Of a DNA stretch of 64,000 nucleotides, positions 29,301 through 38,700 are shown one piece after another. Under the pieces are notes generated by a model. The model made no database searches. It was given only the letters and a program-made list of their open reading frames with translations, and was not told where the DNA came from. The first letter of the stretch is position 1; every line of letters starts with the position of its first letter. Source of the DNA: Kistimonas scapharcae (lineage in GTDB: Bacteria > Pseudomonadota > Gammaproteobacteria > Pseudomonadales > Endozoicomonadaceae); the NCBI RefSeq assembly GCF_039540975.1, contig NZ_BAABFL010000481.1, positions 66,574 through 130,573 on the forward strand, in the 5' to 3' direction. A program made the translations under genes and the position numbers.

Positions 29301-29712
29301 CAGCACCGCCACACTGGCCATTGACGTGCAGCATACCCTCGACAGTACGGATGGCATCAGTGGCACGGTGGGTGATGAAACCCTGACTGGCACCGCCTTC
29401 GGTGAACGGATTGAGGGGCTGGCCGGTATGGATACCCTGATCGGCAACGACGGCGATGATTTCCTGGTCGGCGGCCTTGGCAACGATACGATGACCGGTG
29501 GCACCGGCTCCGATACGTTTGTCTGGATTGCCGGCCACGAAGGCACAGCGTCTTCGGTGGCTATTGATACCATCACGGATTTCAACGCCACGCCCGGCGG
29601 GGATGTCACCCAGAAAATCATCCTTCAGGGGGTTGACCTGTCAGGCCTTGGGGATAACACGGCGATTTTGAATACCCTGTTGCAGAATGGAAATCTGCAC
29701 ATTAACGGTTGA
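17374..29712 (+). CDS. Giant RTX adhesin 1, type I-secreted, multi-domain (4112 aa)
   Basis: This is a predicted cell-surface adhesin exported by the upstream T1SS. Approximate domains: disordered acidic N-terminus with a repeated ALNRDQYSQS motif (1-225); VCBS-like domain (225-337); cadherin-like repeats (339-562); jelly-roll-like module (567-709); repeat copies of these (713-1210); three laminin-G-like modules (1217-1431, 1546-1743, 1963-2156) alternating with cadherin-like repeats; beta-propeller-type W-repeats interrupted by a jelly-roll-like insert (about 2730-3284); a nested C-terminal set (3378-3985); a few RTX nonapeptides (GNDGDDFLVGG onward, about 4020-4045); and a secretion signal ending LLQNGNLHING. 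It has almost no Cys and is very acidic. The C-terminal signal lacks about 41 residues found in adhesin 2. There is no LapA-type retention module or TAAG/LapG site at the N-terminus. Domain names come from eye-level pattern matching. Confidence 0.9.
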   Translation: MADKEAREPENQNKDESQPREGAPQQAPTDGQSHQQPDEDALDQAVVLGADQYDKSAIRRDGLQRPGEPEPEEAQGRTAALNRDQYSQSEINQPAAEMDTTLTRRSDPESRKEEPEQQEESLGRTTALNRDQYSQSAINQPSTNTETSTPRRSEPTSRVSGTQKPEADTFHSQMPKVDRTEESVLIVQEPSVRVVIGERGGPAPVQRVEAKEPTAEESSAPEPAARVNQAPVAHADRGEGRADSQFEIDVLANDTDGNADDTPATFTLDQVQIVGHTGPAGAGQVTIVNNRLVFTPGTDFDALAEGETATVTVRYQMSDDEGASASSTATVIVTGVNAAPDAADDTLLVQEGGSHTFTVADFGFRDIDTSDTLQSVTITRLPAAGSLILNNEAVTAGQVITAAELAALTFTPAANANGDGYADLQFTVSDGRADSPVRTLTIAVGEVNDAPTAQDKTLSINEDGSHTFAATDFGFNDIDTGDTLQSVTITRLPSVGSLTLNDTPVSLNQVITASGIGNLKYAPAAHASGNRYADLQFTVSDGELSSSAQTVTFNVTAVTDAPTIALDNDVLAFDEELIADTDDQAAWDVTGSAAFWSGDRLVMNAGDTPVSGVIEQSFTVHQAINYALTFNYQAVNTNPVSTRVDIINEATGTVLASQTISASSTVFRQLSLDFNANFSGTAILRLTDVSTTGDGRNMVLEDFSLMANTVDNPGVLPRVTGVEDQAIAVDLAVATPDVDGSETLAIELSGIPSGVVLGDGTNTLTSTGAAIDVSDWDLGSLTLTPPANSHDDFTFTVKATATETATGATNVTNQALTVHIEAVNDAPTAQDKTLSVNEDGSHTFVAGDFGFADVDTGDTLQSVTITRLPSVGSLTLNDSPVTLNQVITAANIGNLKYAPAAHASGNSYADLQFTVSDGELSSSAQTVTFNVTPVTDAPTVELNNDVYGDLSLDTNLISNGQFATNSDWTLSGSVGISPSRQSLGFSGGESPVTGVAEQTFAIHPDINYSLSLGFASANTNPVSGRIEIIDVDSGTVLASQNVNTSSPTYQTLNLDFTGIATGNAMIRITDTTAITNSRDLYVDNVSIQATSANNSHISTGVGLYVQEDQVIVVDLDVATQDSDGSETLAFELSGIPSGVVLSDGTNTLTSTGTVIDVSDWNLGSLTLTPPANNHDDFTFTVKATATETATSTTNVTTQAINVHIEAVNDPPVIAEGDTVDTSAAFVFSEGSGTTVADQSGNDNGMTLSGSATWGTGHDGTGNALEMDGSSSAAINGLETGGAMTVAAWVEFDATGNWARIIDFGNGAAQHNIVLGSNIENGLGVHIYNGTGQRIGQLEVPDVIAANQWAHVAFTIDDAGQITLYVDGASVGTATMTTGAPPEVLVRSNNLVGADNWNANQRLDGRLDDLMIVNESLDANQISNLYQASELSDFIDAHFTLDENSANGTVVGQVSGSDTEDGTNVTYSLADNAGGRFAINSTTGEITVADSNLLDHETDGSHTLRVRVTDSGGLSSERDFVVQVADVNEAISDLTFTPDAAHAISAPVADHEWHFDNSYDSEAGSQAFTGATPTFTTGPNSHVANAVEFDGSAMDFKVPLDVSETAYTVSFWFRADNAGGLLQIQASAQTSHDRNIFLNADGTISSRLWSEETVTSASGETYNDGQWHHVVHTFGGSVGGQVLYVDGEAVATGSKVSSSFTSQTHLRLGYSTSGNTHLDGAIGGLQVFEQAVTANDVQLLMGSVDAVIDENTTAAVTIGTLSLVDPDNVDEAFGQHNYTVSDNRFEVVNGELRLKAAQSLDHETESSINVTVTATDNNNTGFSRSETFTILVQDVNEAPTAQDKTLSLNEDESHTFAAADFGFSDVDDGDSLQSVTITRLPSDGSLTLNDVAVTANEVITAADLGNLKYTPAANAHGTGYADLQFTASDGTADSGVQTLTFDVASVNDAPDISATVDPARATTGPTADHAWNFDNSYDSEAGGQAFAGATPTFTSGPPNSQFANAVAFDGSATTFNVPLNVSETAYTVSFWFRADNAGGLLQIEGGGHDRNVFLNADGTITARVWQEESITSTVGETYNDGEWHHVVHTFGGAVGGQTLYVDGGEVASGTMSASTFTGQTHLRLGYSSQGNTHLDGAIAGVQVFDDAVTATEVQQLFAPDSVVAIDENTTTATTLATLGLTDPDSETDPFGQHSFTVSDNRFEVVSGELRLKAGQSLDHETEDRITVTVTATDNNGTGLSADKVFTVLVQDVNEAPVVTASSPVSYTEGDGDVAVLDSLSLTDPEGTLESATVQFTEHDCQSHVAEDRLNFTDQNGITGSYDAATGTLTLTGSASVADYQAALRSITYTNLSDSPDTDDRILSVTVNDGSLDSNAGNTTLSIADVNDGPVITGAGTALSETVDTANQEGLAQHIQITRSGSHTFTVGETIELTFTNSADTSETYTVSFTITDTALHRIAIGLTNAIINADPGIGCHVSVVSEGGNPISSTYRNVIGFDDPNRPPFTLTTVIKDSADQVVATDVNMMNNAGAVQGVNYNGAGTAGTAGTAQVETLTIPAGLQAGQTVRFYIDDLEVSHTVVAGESETDIRDALLGQMTGFDLSRIVTPTASGTDAITLTAVKPGVAFNAYGITTSVTNAFTLSVDENSATDTVVGIVGANDLDGDSDTLTWSLTDDAGGRFAINSATGEVTVAGALDHESADSHTITVQVSDGEATSTQQLTIQVADINDAPELSTTLDTAVSNEAMVNTDTDSTQNEAVLTPMSDGGYLAVWHSEENGGHAIKAQKYAYVDVSRDITIGDHSFESVNLSNGGWQQAPAASAWTFTGSLLGIHDYGANHLSAEASDGENVAFINTAGGTISQTLSETFDRSSDYTLQVDIGNRQDAAGMGNYTVRLSAGGVVLVSDGSVTPNEGEFATLTLNLSGTSIPADSAAIGEPLTIELINDDGTHQVSFDNVRLTATTPELQPEGNEVQVDTTTLIEDQYVHLPQVATLANGNYAVVWEQFDPNSFAATKMRVFAADGTEVKGEFEISTASGSHYKPDVIALSGNRFLVTNTHSLDVKATILDSEGNTLETVTAGNVGGWQWGGPEATALDNGGFALVWRLSGTTADDSARIQFFDSDGNNTSGEIAFGGAINANDPHFEIDTLSNGDVVTVYQSGDNLFFQRWSDTGTQQGSPVQINTSVAPDISALAEASIEALSDGGFFVVWRSTSQDADGTQGVYGRRFDADGNPLTGEIAINSTSADNQFDPSVVQLESGALQVLWTSNQDGNDNIYSASVGLGGNQVNENAAHGTLVGRASATDVDDGDTLTYELVNDAGGRFAIDASTGDITVADGTRLDHETDASHTIRVRVTDSGSLTAEQDMVIQVQDVNEAPEVSGAVTVTAPENLDAHTVTEAFLLGNASDVDGDTLSVQDVSINGVTAHRHDFQASFSAGTGGSVAINGNTLTLTSGAEENVVLIDTTGGGTRGTDLHLDFTVAPRDNSTTRNNFIVFDYVDANNYKTIGSYDGSDSPHWVVEQWTGGTATRLSEFNETSANANINTDRHYEVDIIDNRVSLTVDGVEKIAHQFSENISDGEIGVMNRATSVSTYTLNGADWDIYPDNQHAVYDNNDGTWTILPGDDLAGDLTLDYSVSDGELTTAATAVIPVDRSPDASIELSDTSGISDDVLPVETTAGGDPLTVTSVNGQAVATTGTTSIDGEFGTLDIAADGSWTYNLDAAYASVDLDSNLVARWTFDEGTGTTVADSSTVDSIADNGTLNGATFASEGISGSAVAFDGSNDRIDVANSTELNTYTGTKSAYTISLAFKVDPANALTGTQVLYEQGGGANGFNIYIRDGNLYVGAWSESTGWNGTYVSTNLNGLASGWHSVSLVLDATSATASERTLTGYLDGMAFGTNTGAQAVNPHSGAIAFGGMSQDTQIDTGDLTGDGNYFQGEIDEARIYNRALTDAEARVLGQMDKSETFTYDVSDGTHTSTATLAIDVQHTLDSTDGISGTVGDETLTGTAFGERIEGLAGMDTLIGNDGDDFLVGGLGNDTMTGGTGSDTFVWIAGHEGTASSVAIDTITDFNATPGGDVTQKIILQGVDLSGLGDNTAILNTLLQNGNLHING
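17599..17798 (+). repeat. Tandem N-terminal repeat in adhesin 1
   Basis: Two near-identical units (17599-17657 and 17740-17798) encode GRTAALNRDQYSQSEINQP and GRTTALNRDQYSQSAINQP. A more diverged third unit upstream (about 17506-17560) encodes VVLGADQYDKSAIRRDGLQ. The units are separated by acidic, Arg/Glu-rich spacers. Adhesin 2 has no copy, though its N-terminus contains the loosely similar VVDGVTYDRYGNQQ. Confidence 0.8.
18727..20188 (+). repeat. Duplicated cadherin-like unit inside adhesin 1
   Basis: Bases 18727-19059 and 19855-20188 encode almost the same 111-residue unit (both contain TLQSVTITRLPSVGSLTLND and IGNLKYAPAAHASGN). The near identity at DNA level points to recent duplication or gene conversion. 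More diverged copies of the unit occur at 18388-18726 and 22885-23215. Confidence 0.8.
24991..25017 (+). repeat. Three perfect tandem copies of a 9-bp unit in adhesin 1
   Basis: GGCACTGCC is repeated three times without interruption, encoding Gly-Thr-Ala three times. The unit length is a multiple of three, so copy-number change would lengthen or shorten the protein without breaking the frame. Confidence 0.85.
27525..29330 (+). repeat. Long C-terminal module shared with adhesin 2
   Basis: The segment 27525-29330 of adhesin 1 corresponds throughout to about 37190-39040 of adhesin 2, with the same order of modules and long identical stretches (for example FIVFDYVDANNYKTIGSYDG and VSLTVDGVEKIAHQFSENIS). 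The two genes clearly share a duplicated or gene-converted C-terminal half. Confidence 0.85.
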
Positions 29713-29764
29713 GCGGTTCCGGGGAGGACCGCTTGTGTTGTACAGCCATGGATAGGGAGGTCGT

Positions 29765-32700
29765 ATGGCTGATAATGAAAATAAGCAGACCGGCGCTGAG
29801 TCTGCCAATGGGCCGAATGAACCGGTAAAGCCAACACCGGAGGAAACGCAGGAGCCGCGTGAGGAACAGGCCCATGCGTCCCCCCCGGTACAACCTGTGG
29901 TGGTCCCTCCGGCGCAGGAACAGCCCGAGGGTGAGGAGCAAACAGCGGAAGAGTCCGTTGATCCCGCCATTGTTGTGGATGGGGTGACCTATGACCGGTA
30001 CGGCAATCAGCAGTTTCCAGAAGAACCGGGTAACCCGTTCATGCCGGAAGACGTTGATGATCTGGATGAAGGGCAATCCGGTTACACGGTGCTGACCCAG
30101 AACCTCCAGGCACGTGACTTTCAGCAGCCATCGTCCACTTCCTCCCGTGATGATGCTGACCACAGGCAAAACGCACAGGGCAGTCAACAGCAGCTTGAAG
30201 AAAAACTGGACGAATCCCCGTTTGTCACCCGCACAGAGTCCAGCATCCTGGATATAGAAACCGACGGTATCGACAAGGCCTCAGACCGGGCGCCAGGCAC
30301 ACAATCAGAACCGGAGCGTGAGCAGGCACCCTTGGTGCAGGAATACGCAGTCCCGGCAGCGGTGGTGCGGGTCAATGAAATCCCGGTTGCCAGGGAAGAC
30401 CGGGGTGAGGGCGATGAAAATGCCGTGTTCCGCATGGATGTATTGGCCAATGACACCGATGCCAATACGGATGATGGCCCTGCCAATTTCACCCTGGATC
30501 ATGTGGCGATTGTCGCTGTTAACGGTGATGTTGAGACAGGCCGTGGACAGGTCAGCATTGTTAACAGGCAGCTGCAGTTCGACCCCAACGGGGATTTTGA
30601 TGCCCTGGCCGAGGGTGAGAGCGCAACGGTTGTGGTGCGTTACACCATGTCGGACCGTTTTGGCGGTACCTCAGAATCCACCGCGACGCTGACCATCACC
30701 GGAAGTAATGATGCCCCTTTTGTCAGCCGGGCGATCACCTCTGGAGCGGGTGCCGATGACGCCGGCTATACCCTCGATCTCCTGTCCCATGCCGGTGATG
30801 TTGATGTCAGTGACACTTTGTCCGTACAGGATGGCAGTGTCCGGCTGATCAGCGGTGATGACAGTGGTATTCGTATTATCGGCAACCAGATGACCGTGGA
30901 TCCGTCCGCCTATGCCTACCTGGAAAACAGTGAACAGGTGGTGATTGAATACCGCTTTACGGTGGAAGACGACAAAGGTGGCACGGTTGAGCAGGTCGCC
31001 ACCATCACCATGACGGGCACCAATGATATGCCGGTAGCGGTAGCCGATGTCGGCAGCGCCTCGGAAAATCAGGTGCTCATGCTGGACGTGCTGGCCAATG
31101 ATACCGATGCCGATACCGGGGATACCTATGAGACGCTGAATCTCGATAGGGCTGAAATTGTTGACAGCAACGGTAATCCGCTCACAGGACAAGGCTCGGT
31201 GACCATTTCAAACCGGCAACTCCGGTTTGAACCGGGAACCGATTTTGATGAACTGGCAACCGGTGAAACCGCGACGGTTACCGTACGTTATGAAATCTCT
31301 GACAGGGCCGGCGCAACGTCTGAGGCGACAGCGACTATCACAGTGACCGGCACCAATGATGCGCCGGTGGCGAGTGCGGATACGCACACCGGCCATGAGA
31401 ATGAAACCCTCACCATTGATGTGCTGGCCAACGACACGGATGCGGATCACAACGATGACACCGCCAACTTCAGCCTGGACAGCGTGCAGATCGTGGATGG
31501 CGACGGCAATCCGTTAAGCGGGCAGGGCACGGTCAGCGTGGTGAACAACCAGCTGCAGTTTGTGCCGGGCAGTGACTTCGACAGCCTGGCCAGCGGTGAA
31601 AGCACGACGGTGACCGTGCGTTACGTGATGTCCGATGACGAAGGGGCGACCTCGGAATCCACGGCCACCATCACCGTGACCGGCACCAACGATGCGCCGG
31701 TGGCTACCGATAACACGTTTACCCTGGCGGAAGATAACAGCTATACCTTCTCAGCCACCGATTTTGGCTTCACCGATGTGGATGGTGACAGTCTCCACTC
31801 CGTTACGATCACCCAGGCGCCGACGGCAGGCACGCTCACGCTCAATGGTGATTTAGTGAGTGACGGGCAGCCGATTGCTGCGGCAGAAATCGGCTCGCTG
31901 GTCTTTACGCCAGCAGCCAATGCCCATGGTACGGATTACGCGGATATCCAGTTCACCGTCAGTGACGGAATCGCCAGCAGTGCCACACAGACGCTGACCT
32001 TTGATGTGACATCGGTGAATGATGGCCCGGTCGCCGTGGCGGATGGCAATATGACGGATCCAACCATATCGGCTCTGACGGCCAATACGGATCAGGGCTT
32101 TGTGGTGAGTGCCAGTGGCCAGGTTAATGCGGGTTATGCCGCGTACAAAGCCTTTGACGGCGTTGATGCCAGCAGTGCCAACAATGTGAACTCCTGGGCA
32201 ACGGCTGGTCGTTCCGGCTGGTTACAGGTGGATACCGGCGAACCGATCACGATCTGGCGCTATGACCTCAAGGCCATCGGCCGTGACCAGGGACGCGAGC
32301 CCAGGGACTGGCAGCTGCTGGGCAGTAACGATGGTGTGAACTTCGAAGTGATTGACAGCCATAGCAGTGTGACCGACTGGTCGCTTCGTGAAGTCAAAGA
32401 CTTCGAGCTGGATGAGCCCGCCACCTACCGTTATTTCAAACTCGATATCAGTTCCAACAATGGTGACAGCTATACCGGCGTGGACGGCTTCCAGCTGTTC
32501 CAGGTTGCGACCACAGATGAGGGCGACAGCCTCACCCTCGATGTGCTGGCCAATGATGTGGATGTCGACGTCGATGACGGCCCTGCCAACTTCTCACTGG
32601 ACAACGTCGAGATTGTGGATGCCGACGGTAACCCGGTGACAGGCCAGGGCACGGTCAGTATCGTCAACAACCAGCTCCGGTTTGATCCGGGCAGTGATTT

Positions 32701-35700
32701 TGATTACCTCAGCACGGGTGACAATGCCACGGTTCAGATCCGTTACACGATGAGTGACGATGAAGGGGCATCGTCGTCTGTAACCACCACGATCGCGGTC
32801 AACGGCACCAACGATGCACCGGTCGTGACCATGCCCGTCACGCCGTTCACCTATACCGAAAACGACGGTGAGGCGACAGTGCTGAATACCGTGACACTGT
32901 CTGATGCTGACAGCAGTACGCTGCAGAGTGCGACGGTTCAGGTCACCGGCAATTACCAGACCGGTGAGGATGCGCTGGCCTTTACCGACCAGAACGGCAT
33001 CACCGGCAGCTGGGATGCGGCAACTGGCACCCTGACCCTGACCGGCAGTGCGTCCCAGGAAAACTACCAGGCGGCGTTGCGCAGCATCACCTACAGCAAC
33101 AGCTCGGATGACCCGGATACTGGCGACCGTGAAGTCAGTTTCACCGTCTCCGACGGGACGGAGACCTCCGGCGCCGTCAGCCGGACCATCCAGGTGGCTG
33201 CGGTCAATGACGGGCCGGAACTGGCCAACAATACGCTGTCGATTGACGAGGGCGCCACGGTGGTGCTGACCGCTGACAACCTCAGCGCAACGGACCTGGA
33301 TCACGATGACAGTGGCCTGACTTTTGTCGTCAGTAATGTTCAGAATGGTGCATTCAGCGGCACCGGTGTTACCGATAATGGTGACGGCACTTTCAGTTTC
33401 ACCCAGCAGCAACTGTTGGACGGTGAAGTCAGCTTTACCCATGACGGCGGGGAAGTGCAGCCCTCCTATTCAGTGACGGTGACGGATGGTGTCGCCGTAA
33501 CGGCCAGTGCCCCGGCCACGATCAATTTCACCAATGTCAATGAAGCGCCGGAGCTGGATCCGGTGAACAGCATTGATGTGAGTGTGGCCTATTCCTTCTC
33601 CGAAGGTTCGGGCACCAGTGCATCCGATATCGGCGACGGTGACCAGGCGCTGACCTTCTCAGGCAGTGCGACCTGGGGCACCGGGCATGATGGCACCGGC
33701 TCAGCCTTTGAGATGGATGGCACGTCCGGCGCCGGGGAAATCAGTGGCCTGCAGACCGGTGGCGCCATGACCATATCCACCTGGGTGAAATTCGACAGTT
33801 TCAGTCAGAACTGGTCGCGGGTGTTTGACTTTGGTGATGGAGCCAATGATGACAATATTTTGTTGGGGCACGTCGGTACCTCAAACACCCTGGGTTTTCA
33901 GATACAAGATGCCAATGGTGTCAACCATCAGTTGCAAGTGAGCAATTTCTTCACCGCCGGTGAGTGGGTGCATGTGGCTGCCACAGTCGACAGCAGTGGC
34001 ATGATGACCGTTTACAAGAATGGTGTGGAAGCCGGCACCCTGCAGGGCGTCGTTCCGCCGGAAAAAGTCCGGACGAATAACTTCATCGGCAAGAGTAACT
34101 GGTCGAATGACGGCTACATGGACGGCGCCGTGGATGATTTCGCGGTGTTCAATGAAGCCTTGGACGCCACCCAGATCAGCAACCTCTACCAGGCCAGCCA
34201 GCTGGAAGATTTCATTGATGACTTCAGTGTCAATGAGAATGCGGCCGATGGCACCGTGGTCGGGCAGGTCACGGCCTCCGATGTGGATGCCGGTGACACC
34301 CTGACTTATTCCCTGCTGGATGATGACGGCGGCCGCTTTGCCATCGACAGCAGTACCGGTGAGATTACCGTCGCGGATGGCACGCTGCTGAATCATGAAG
34401 GGGACACCACCCATAACGTGCGGGTACAGGTCACGGATTCCGGTGGGCTGACCAGTGAGCAGGATTACACCATCCAGGTCGGTGATGTGAATGAAGCGCC
34501 GACGGCGGTGTCGCTGGCGGTGGATGCGGCCGTGGCGCCTTCGGCGCCCACTGCACAAGCGGCATGGGATTTTAACAATAACTACGAAAGTGATGCCGGA
34601 GGCAATAGCTTTTCAGGAGGGACTCCGACGTTTGTTGATGGCCCAAATAATCAGTTTGACAATGCCCTGCAATTTGATGGCAGTAATTCATCATTTATTG
34701 CCTCTCTTGATGCATCAGAAACGTCTTACAGTATCGGCTTCTGGTTCAGAACCACGGGCAGTGGTGGAATGGCAGAAATGACGACAGCTGCTAATTTAGG
34801 AGCTGCTGATCGTGAAATCTGGATTGATTCTGACGGCAGGATTAATGCCCGGATTTGGAGTGAAGAGACAATTACCAGCGATGCATCAACCGCCTTCAAT
34901 GATGGTGAATGGCATTATGTGGTTCACAGTGTGGGTGGCGACGTAGGTGGTCAGACGCTTTTTGTTGATGGTTCCGCTGTAGCATCTGGTTCAATGACAG
35001 CTTCTGATTTTAACTGGCAGGACTCGATTCGTTTGGGTACAACCCACAGTAGTTTTGGTGGAGCCTTCACCGGCGACATTGCCGGCTTGCAAGTGTTTGA
35101 TCAGGCCGTGACTGCAGCACAGATTCCCGAATTGATGGCTGATGTGGCCAATATTGATGCTGTGCTGGATGAAAACACCACCACGGCGGTTACCATTGGC
35201 ACCGTCACTGCCACCGATCCGGACACTGATAACGAAGCCTTCAGCCAGCACAGCTTCACCGTATCCGACAACCGGTTTGAGGTGGTGAACGATGAACTGC
35301 GCCTGAAAGCCGGTCAGGTGCTGGATCATGAAACCGAAGCATCGATTTCGGTGACTGTCACAGCCGTTGACGACAATGGTAACGGGCTGTCAGGCGGCAG
35401 CCAGACCTTCACGATCCTGGTGCAGGATGTCAATGACGCACCGACAGTGGCGGATCAGACCTTCACCATCAATGAAGATGCCTCGCACCAGTTTACGGCG
35501 GATGACTTTACTATCGCCGATCAGGATGCCGGGGATACCCATACGGTGACAATCACCGCGATCAATGGTGACGGGACACTGTACAAGCAACCGACGCCCG
35601 ATCTGCACTTTGATTTCAGTGATTCTTCAGATATCGCGAATGATACCCGAAACGAAATTCAAGGTACGTCTCAGGGAGTAGAGCAGGCGACAGATGTTGA

Positions 35701-38700
35701 TCGGGGAGAGGTTGCCCAATTTGATGGCAGCACGCACGAATACATTCAGCTTGATCCTGCCTATGACCTGGGCAGCGAGTGGACCATCAGTGTCAGCTTT
35801 AATGACCTGTTTCTCGATAATAATCTCTGGAATACGTTAACAAGAGGCAATAATGATCATCAGATAATCTTCCATAATACGACCGGAGAACTGGGGACTT
35901 TTGATAATGCCGGTGGTACCGGTTTCCATGGTTCGGGTTACTTTGCCAGCTCCATCGGTGATGGTTGGCATGACTTGGTTGCCGTCGGTGAGAATGGCAC
36001 AACAACATTTTACATTGATGGTGTCGAGGTTGGTTCCAGTGACTTCCAGTCAACTGCTGATATCGTGACAGTGGGTAACTATATTGGCAATAACCAGCCC
36101 TTTGCCGCCCAGTTGGATGATTTCCAGATAGTGAATGAAGCGTTGGCACCCAGTCCTGTGGAAGGGCAGCCTTTCGGTACCACAGCGGTCGCTGCCAACG
36201 ACACCTTCACCACCGATGAACTGCAAGAACTGGTCTTTGTGCCGGATGCTAATGCCAGTGGCGATGCTTATGCTTCCATCGAATTCAAGGCAACCGATAA
36301 CAACGGGCTGGAGAGTTCAGTCCAGACACTGACCTTTGATGTCACACCGGTCACGGATGCGCCGACCATTACCCTGAACAATGAAGTGTACAGTGACCTG
36401 GCGCTGGACACGGAGTTGATCGCCAGCGGTGATTTATCCGCGTCCACGGGGTGGGATCTGAGTGGGAGTGTTGCAATTTCCGGCGGCAGGATGACCTTCA
36501 GTAGTGGAGAGACACCGATCACCGGCGTAGCGGAGCAGACTTTTGCCATCCATCCGGATGTCAGCTACTCGCTGAGCCTGGGTTTTGCCAGTGCGAACAC
36601 AAACCCGGTTTCTGGACGGATAGAAATCATTGATGCGGATTCCGGCGCGGTGCTGGCCAGCCAGGATGTGAATCCCAATAGCCAAACCTACCAGACATTG
36701 AATCTGGACTTTACCGGGATAGCGGCCGGAAACGCCATTCTTCGTATCACGGATACGTCATCGACGACGGCCTCCCGGGACCTGTGGGTGGATAATGTCT
36801 CTATTCAGGCAGCCAGTGCCGACAACGGCCACATTCCAACGGGTGTCGGTGTTTATGGTCAGGAAGACCAGGCGATAGCCGTTGACCTGGACGTGGCGAC
36901 GCCGGACAGTGACGGTTCGGAAACCCTGGCGATTGAGCTGACCGGAATTCCTGCGGATGTTGTGCTGACCGATGGCACGAATACATTGACCTCAACCGGT
37001 GAGGCACTGGATGTGTCCGGCTGGGATCTGGGTAGCCTGACGCTGACAGCACCGGAGAGCAATACAGACTTCACGATGACGGTTACCGCCACCACCACGG
37101 AGACGGCGACGGGTGCAACGGAGGTGACTGCCCAGGCGATTAATGTGCATATCCAGCCAGATCAGGATCCTGATATTGACGGCGAACTGAACATCGTTGC
37201 TCCGGATGACCTGGTGACCCATACCGTGACGGAAGCCTTCCTGCTCTCCAATGCCAGTGACGCTCAGGGCGATGCCTTGAGTATTCAGGATGTCAGCATT
37301 GATGGTGTCAGCGCCCACCGGCATGATTTCCAGACCAGCTTCTCGGCAGGCACGGGCGGTAGTGTGTCGGTCAACGGTGATACGTTGACGTTGACGTCCG
37401 GCACGGAAGAAAACGTGGTGCTGATTGATACCACTGGTGGTGGAACCCGCAGCGCCGACCTGCATCTGGATTTCACGGTGGCGCCGACGGACGGGCATAC
37501 CACCCGTAATAACTTCATTGTCTTTGATTATGTGGACGCCAATAACTACAAGACCATCGGCAGTTATGATGGATCTGGCTCACCCATATGGCGGGTTGAA
37601 CAGTGGACAAACGGCACGTCAACCCCGTTGTCTGAATTTAATGAATCCGGTGCTAATTCCAACATCAACACGGAACGCCACTATGAAGTGGATATCATTG
37701 ATAACCGGGTGAGCCTGACGGTCGATGGTGTGGAGAAGATTGCGCATCAGTTCAGTGAAAATATCAGTGACGGCGAACTTGGGGTCATGAACCGGGGGAA
37801 CTCTGTGTCTACCTATACACTCAACGGCGCTGAATGGGATATCTATCCCGACAATGAACACACGGTCTATGACAATAATGACGGCACCTGGACGATCCGC
37901 ACCGGTGACGATCTCGCGGGTGACCTGACCCTGGACTACAACGTCAGCGACGGCACCAACACCACGGCCGCCAGTGCCACCATCGAGTTAGACCACGCGG
38001 TGGATGCCAGCATTCAACTCTCCGACACCACGGGCATCAGTGACGATGTGCTGCCGGTGGAAACCACGGCAACGGGAGATACCCTGACCGTTTCCAGCGT
38101 GAATGGTCAGGCGGTAGCGGCTACCGGCACCACCAGTATTGCCGGGGAATACGGCACCCTGGATATCGCCGCAGACGGCAGTTGGAACTACAACCTTGAT
38201 CCCGCCTTCGCCAGTGTGGATCTCGACAGCAACCTGATGGCCCGCTGGACCTTTGATGAAGGCACCGGTACCACCGTCGCTGACAGTTCAACGGTGGACA
38301 GCATTGCGGATAACGGTACGCTGGCCGGGGCGACGTTTGTTTCTGACGGTGTCAGTGGCGGTGCAGTGAGTTTTGATGGGGTTAATGACCGTATCACGGT
38401 GGCCAACTCGGCGGAAATCAATACCTATTCGGGAACGACTGCGGAAAACAATATTGTTTCAGCGGATGTCACCGAGCGGACGATCAGCCTCTCGTTCAGA
38501 ATTGATCCTGCCAACGATCTCAGTGGCACCCAGATTCTTTTTGAAGAGGGCGGTAGTACGAATGGCCTGAATATTTATATTAACAACGGAAATCTCTACG
38601 TCGGTGCATGGAGTGAATCGGATAGCTGGAACGGCGCCTTTATCGGTACCAGTCTGGATAATCTGGATGCCGGTTGGCATAGCGTCACGATGGTGCTGGA

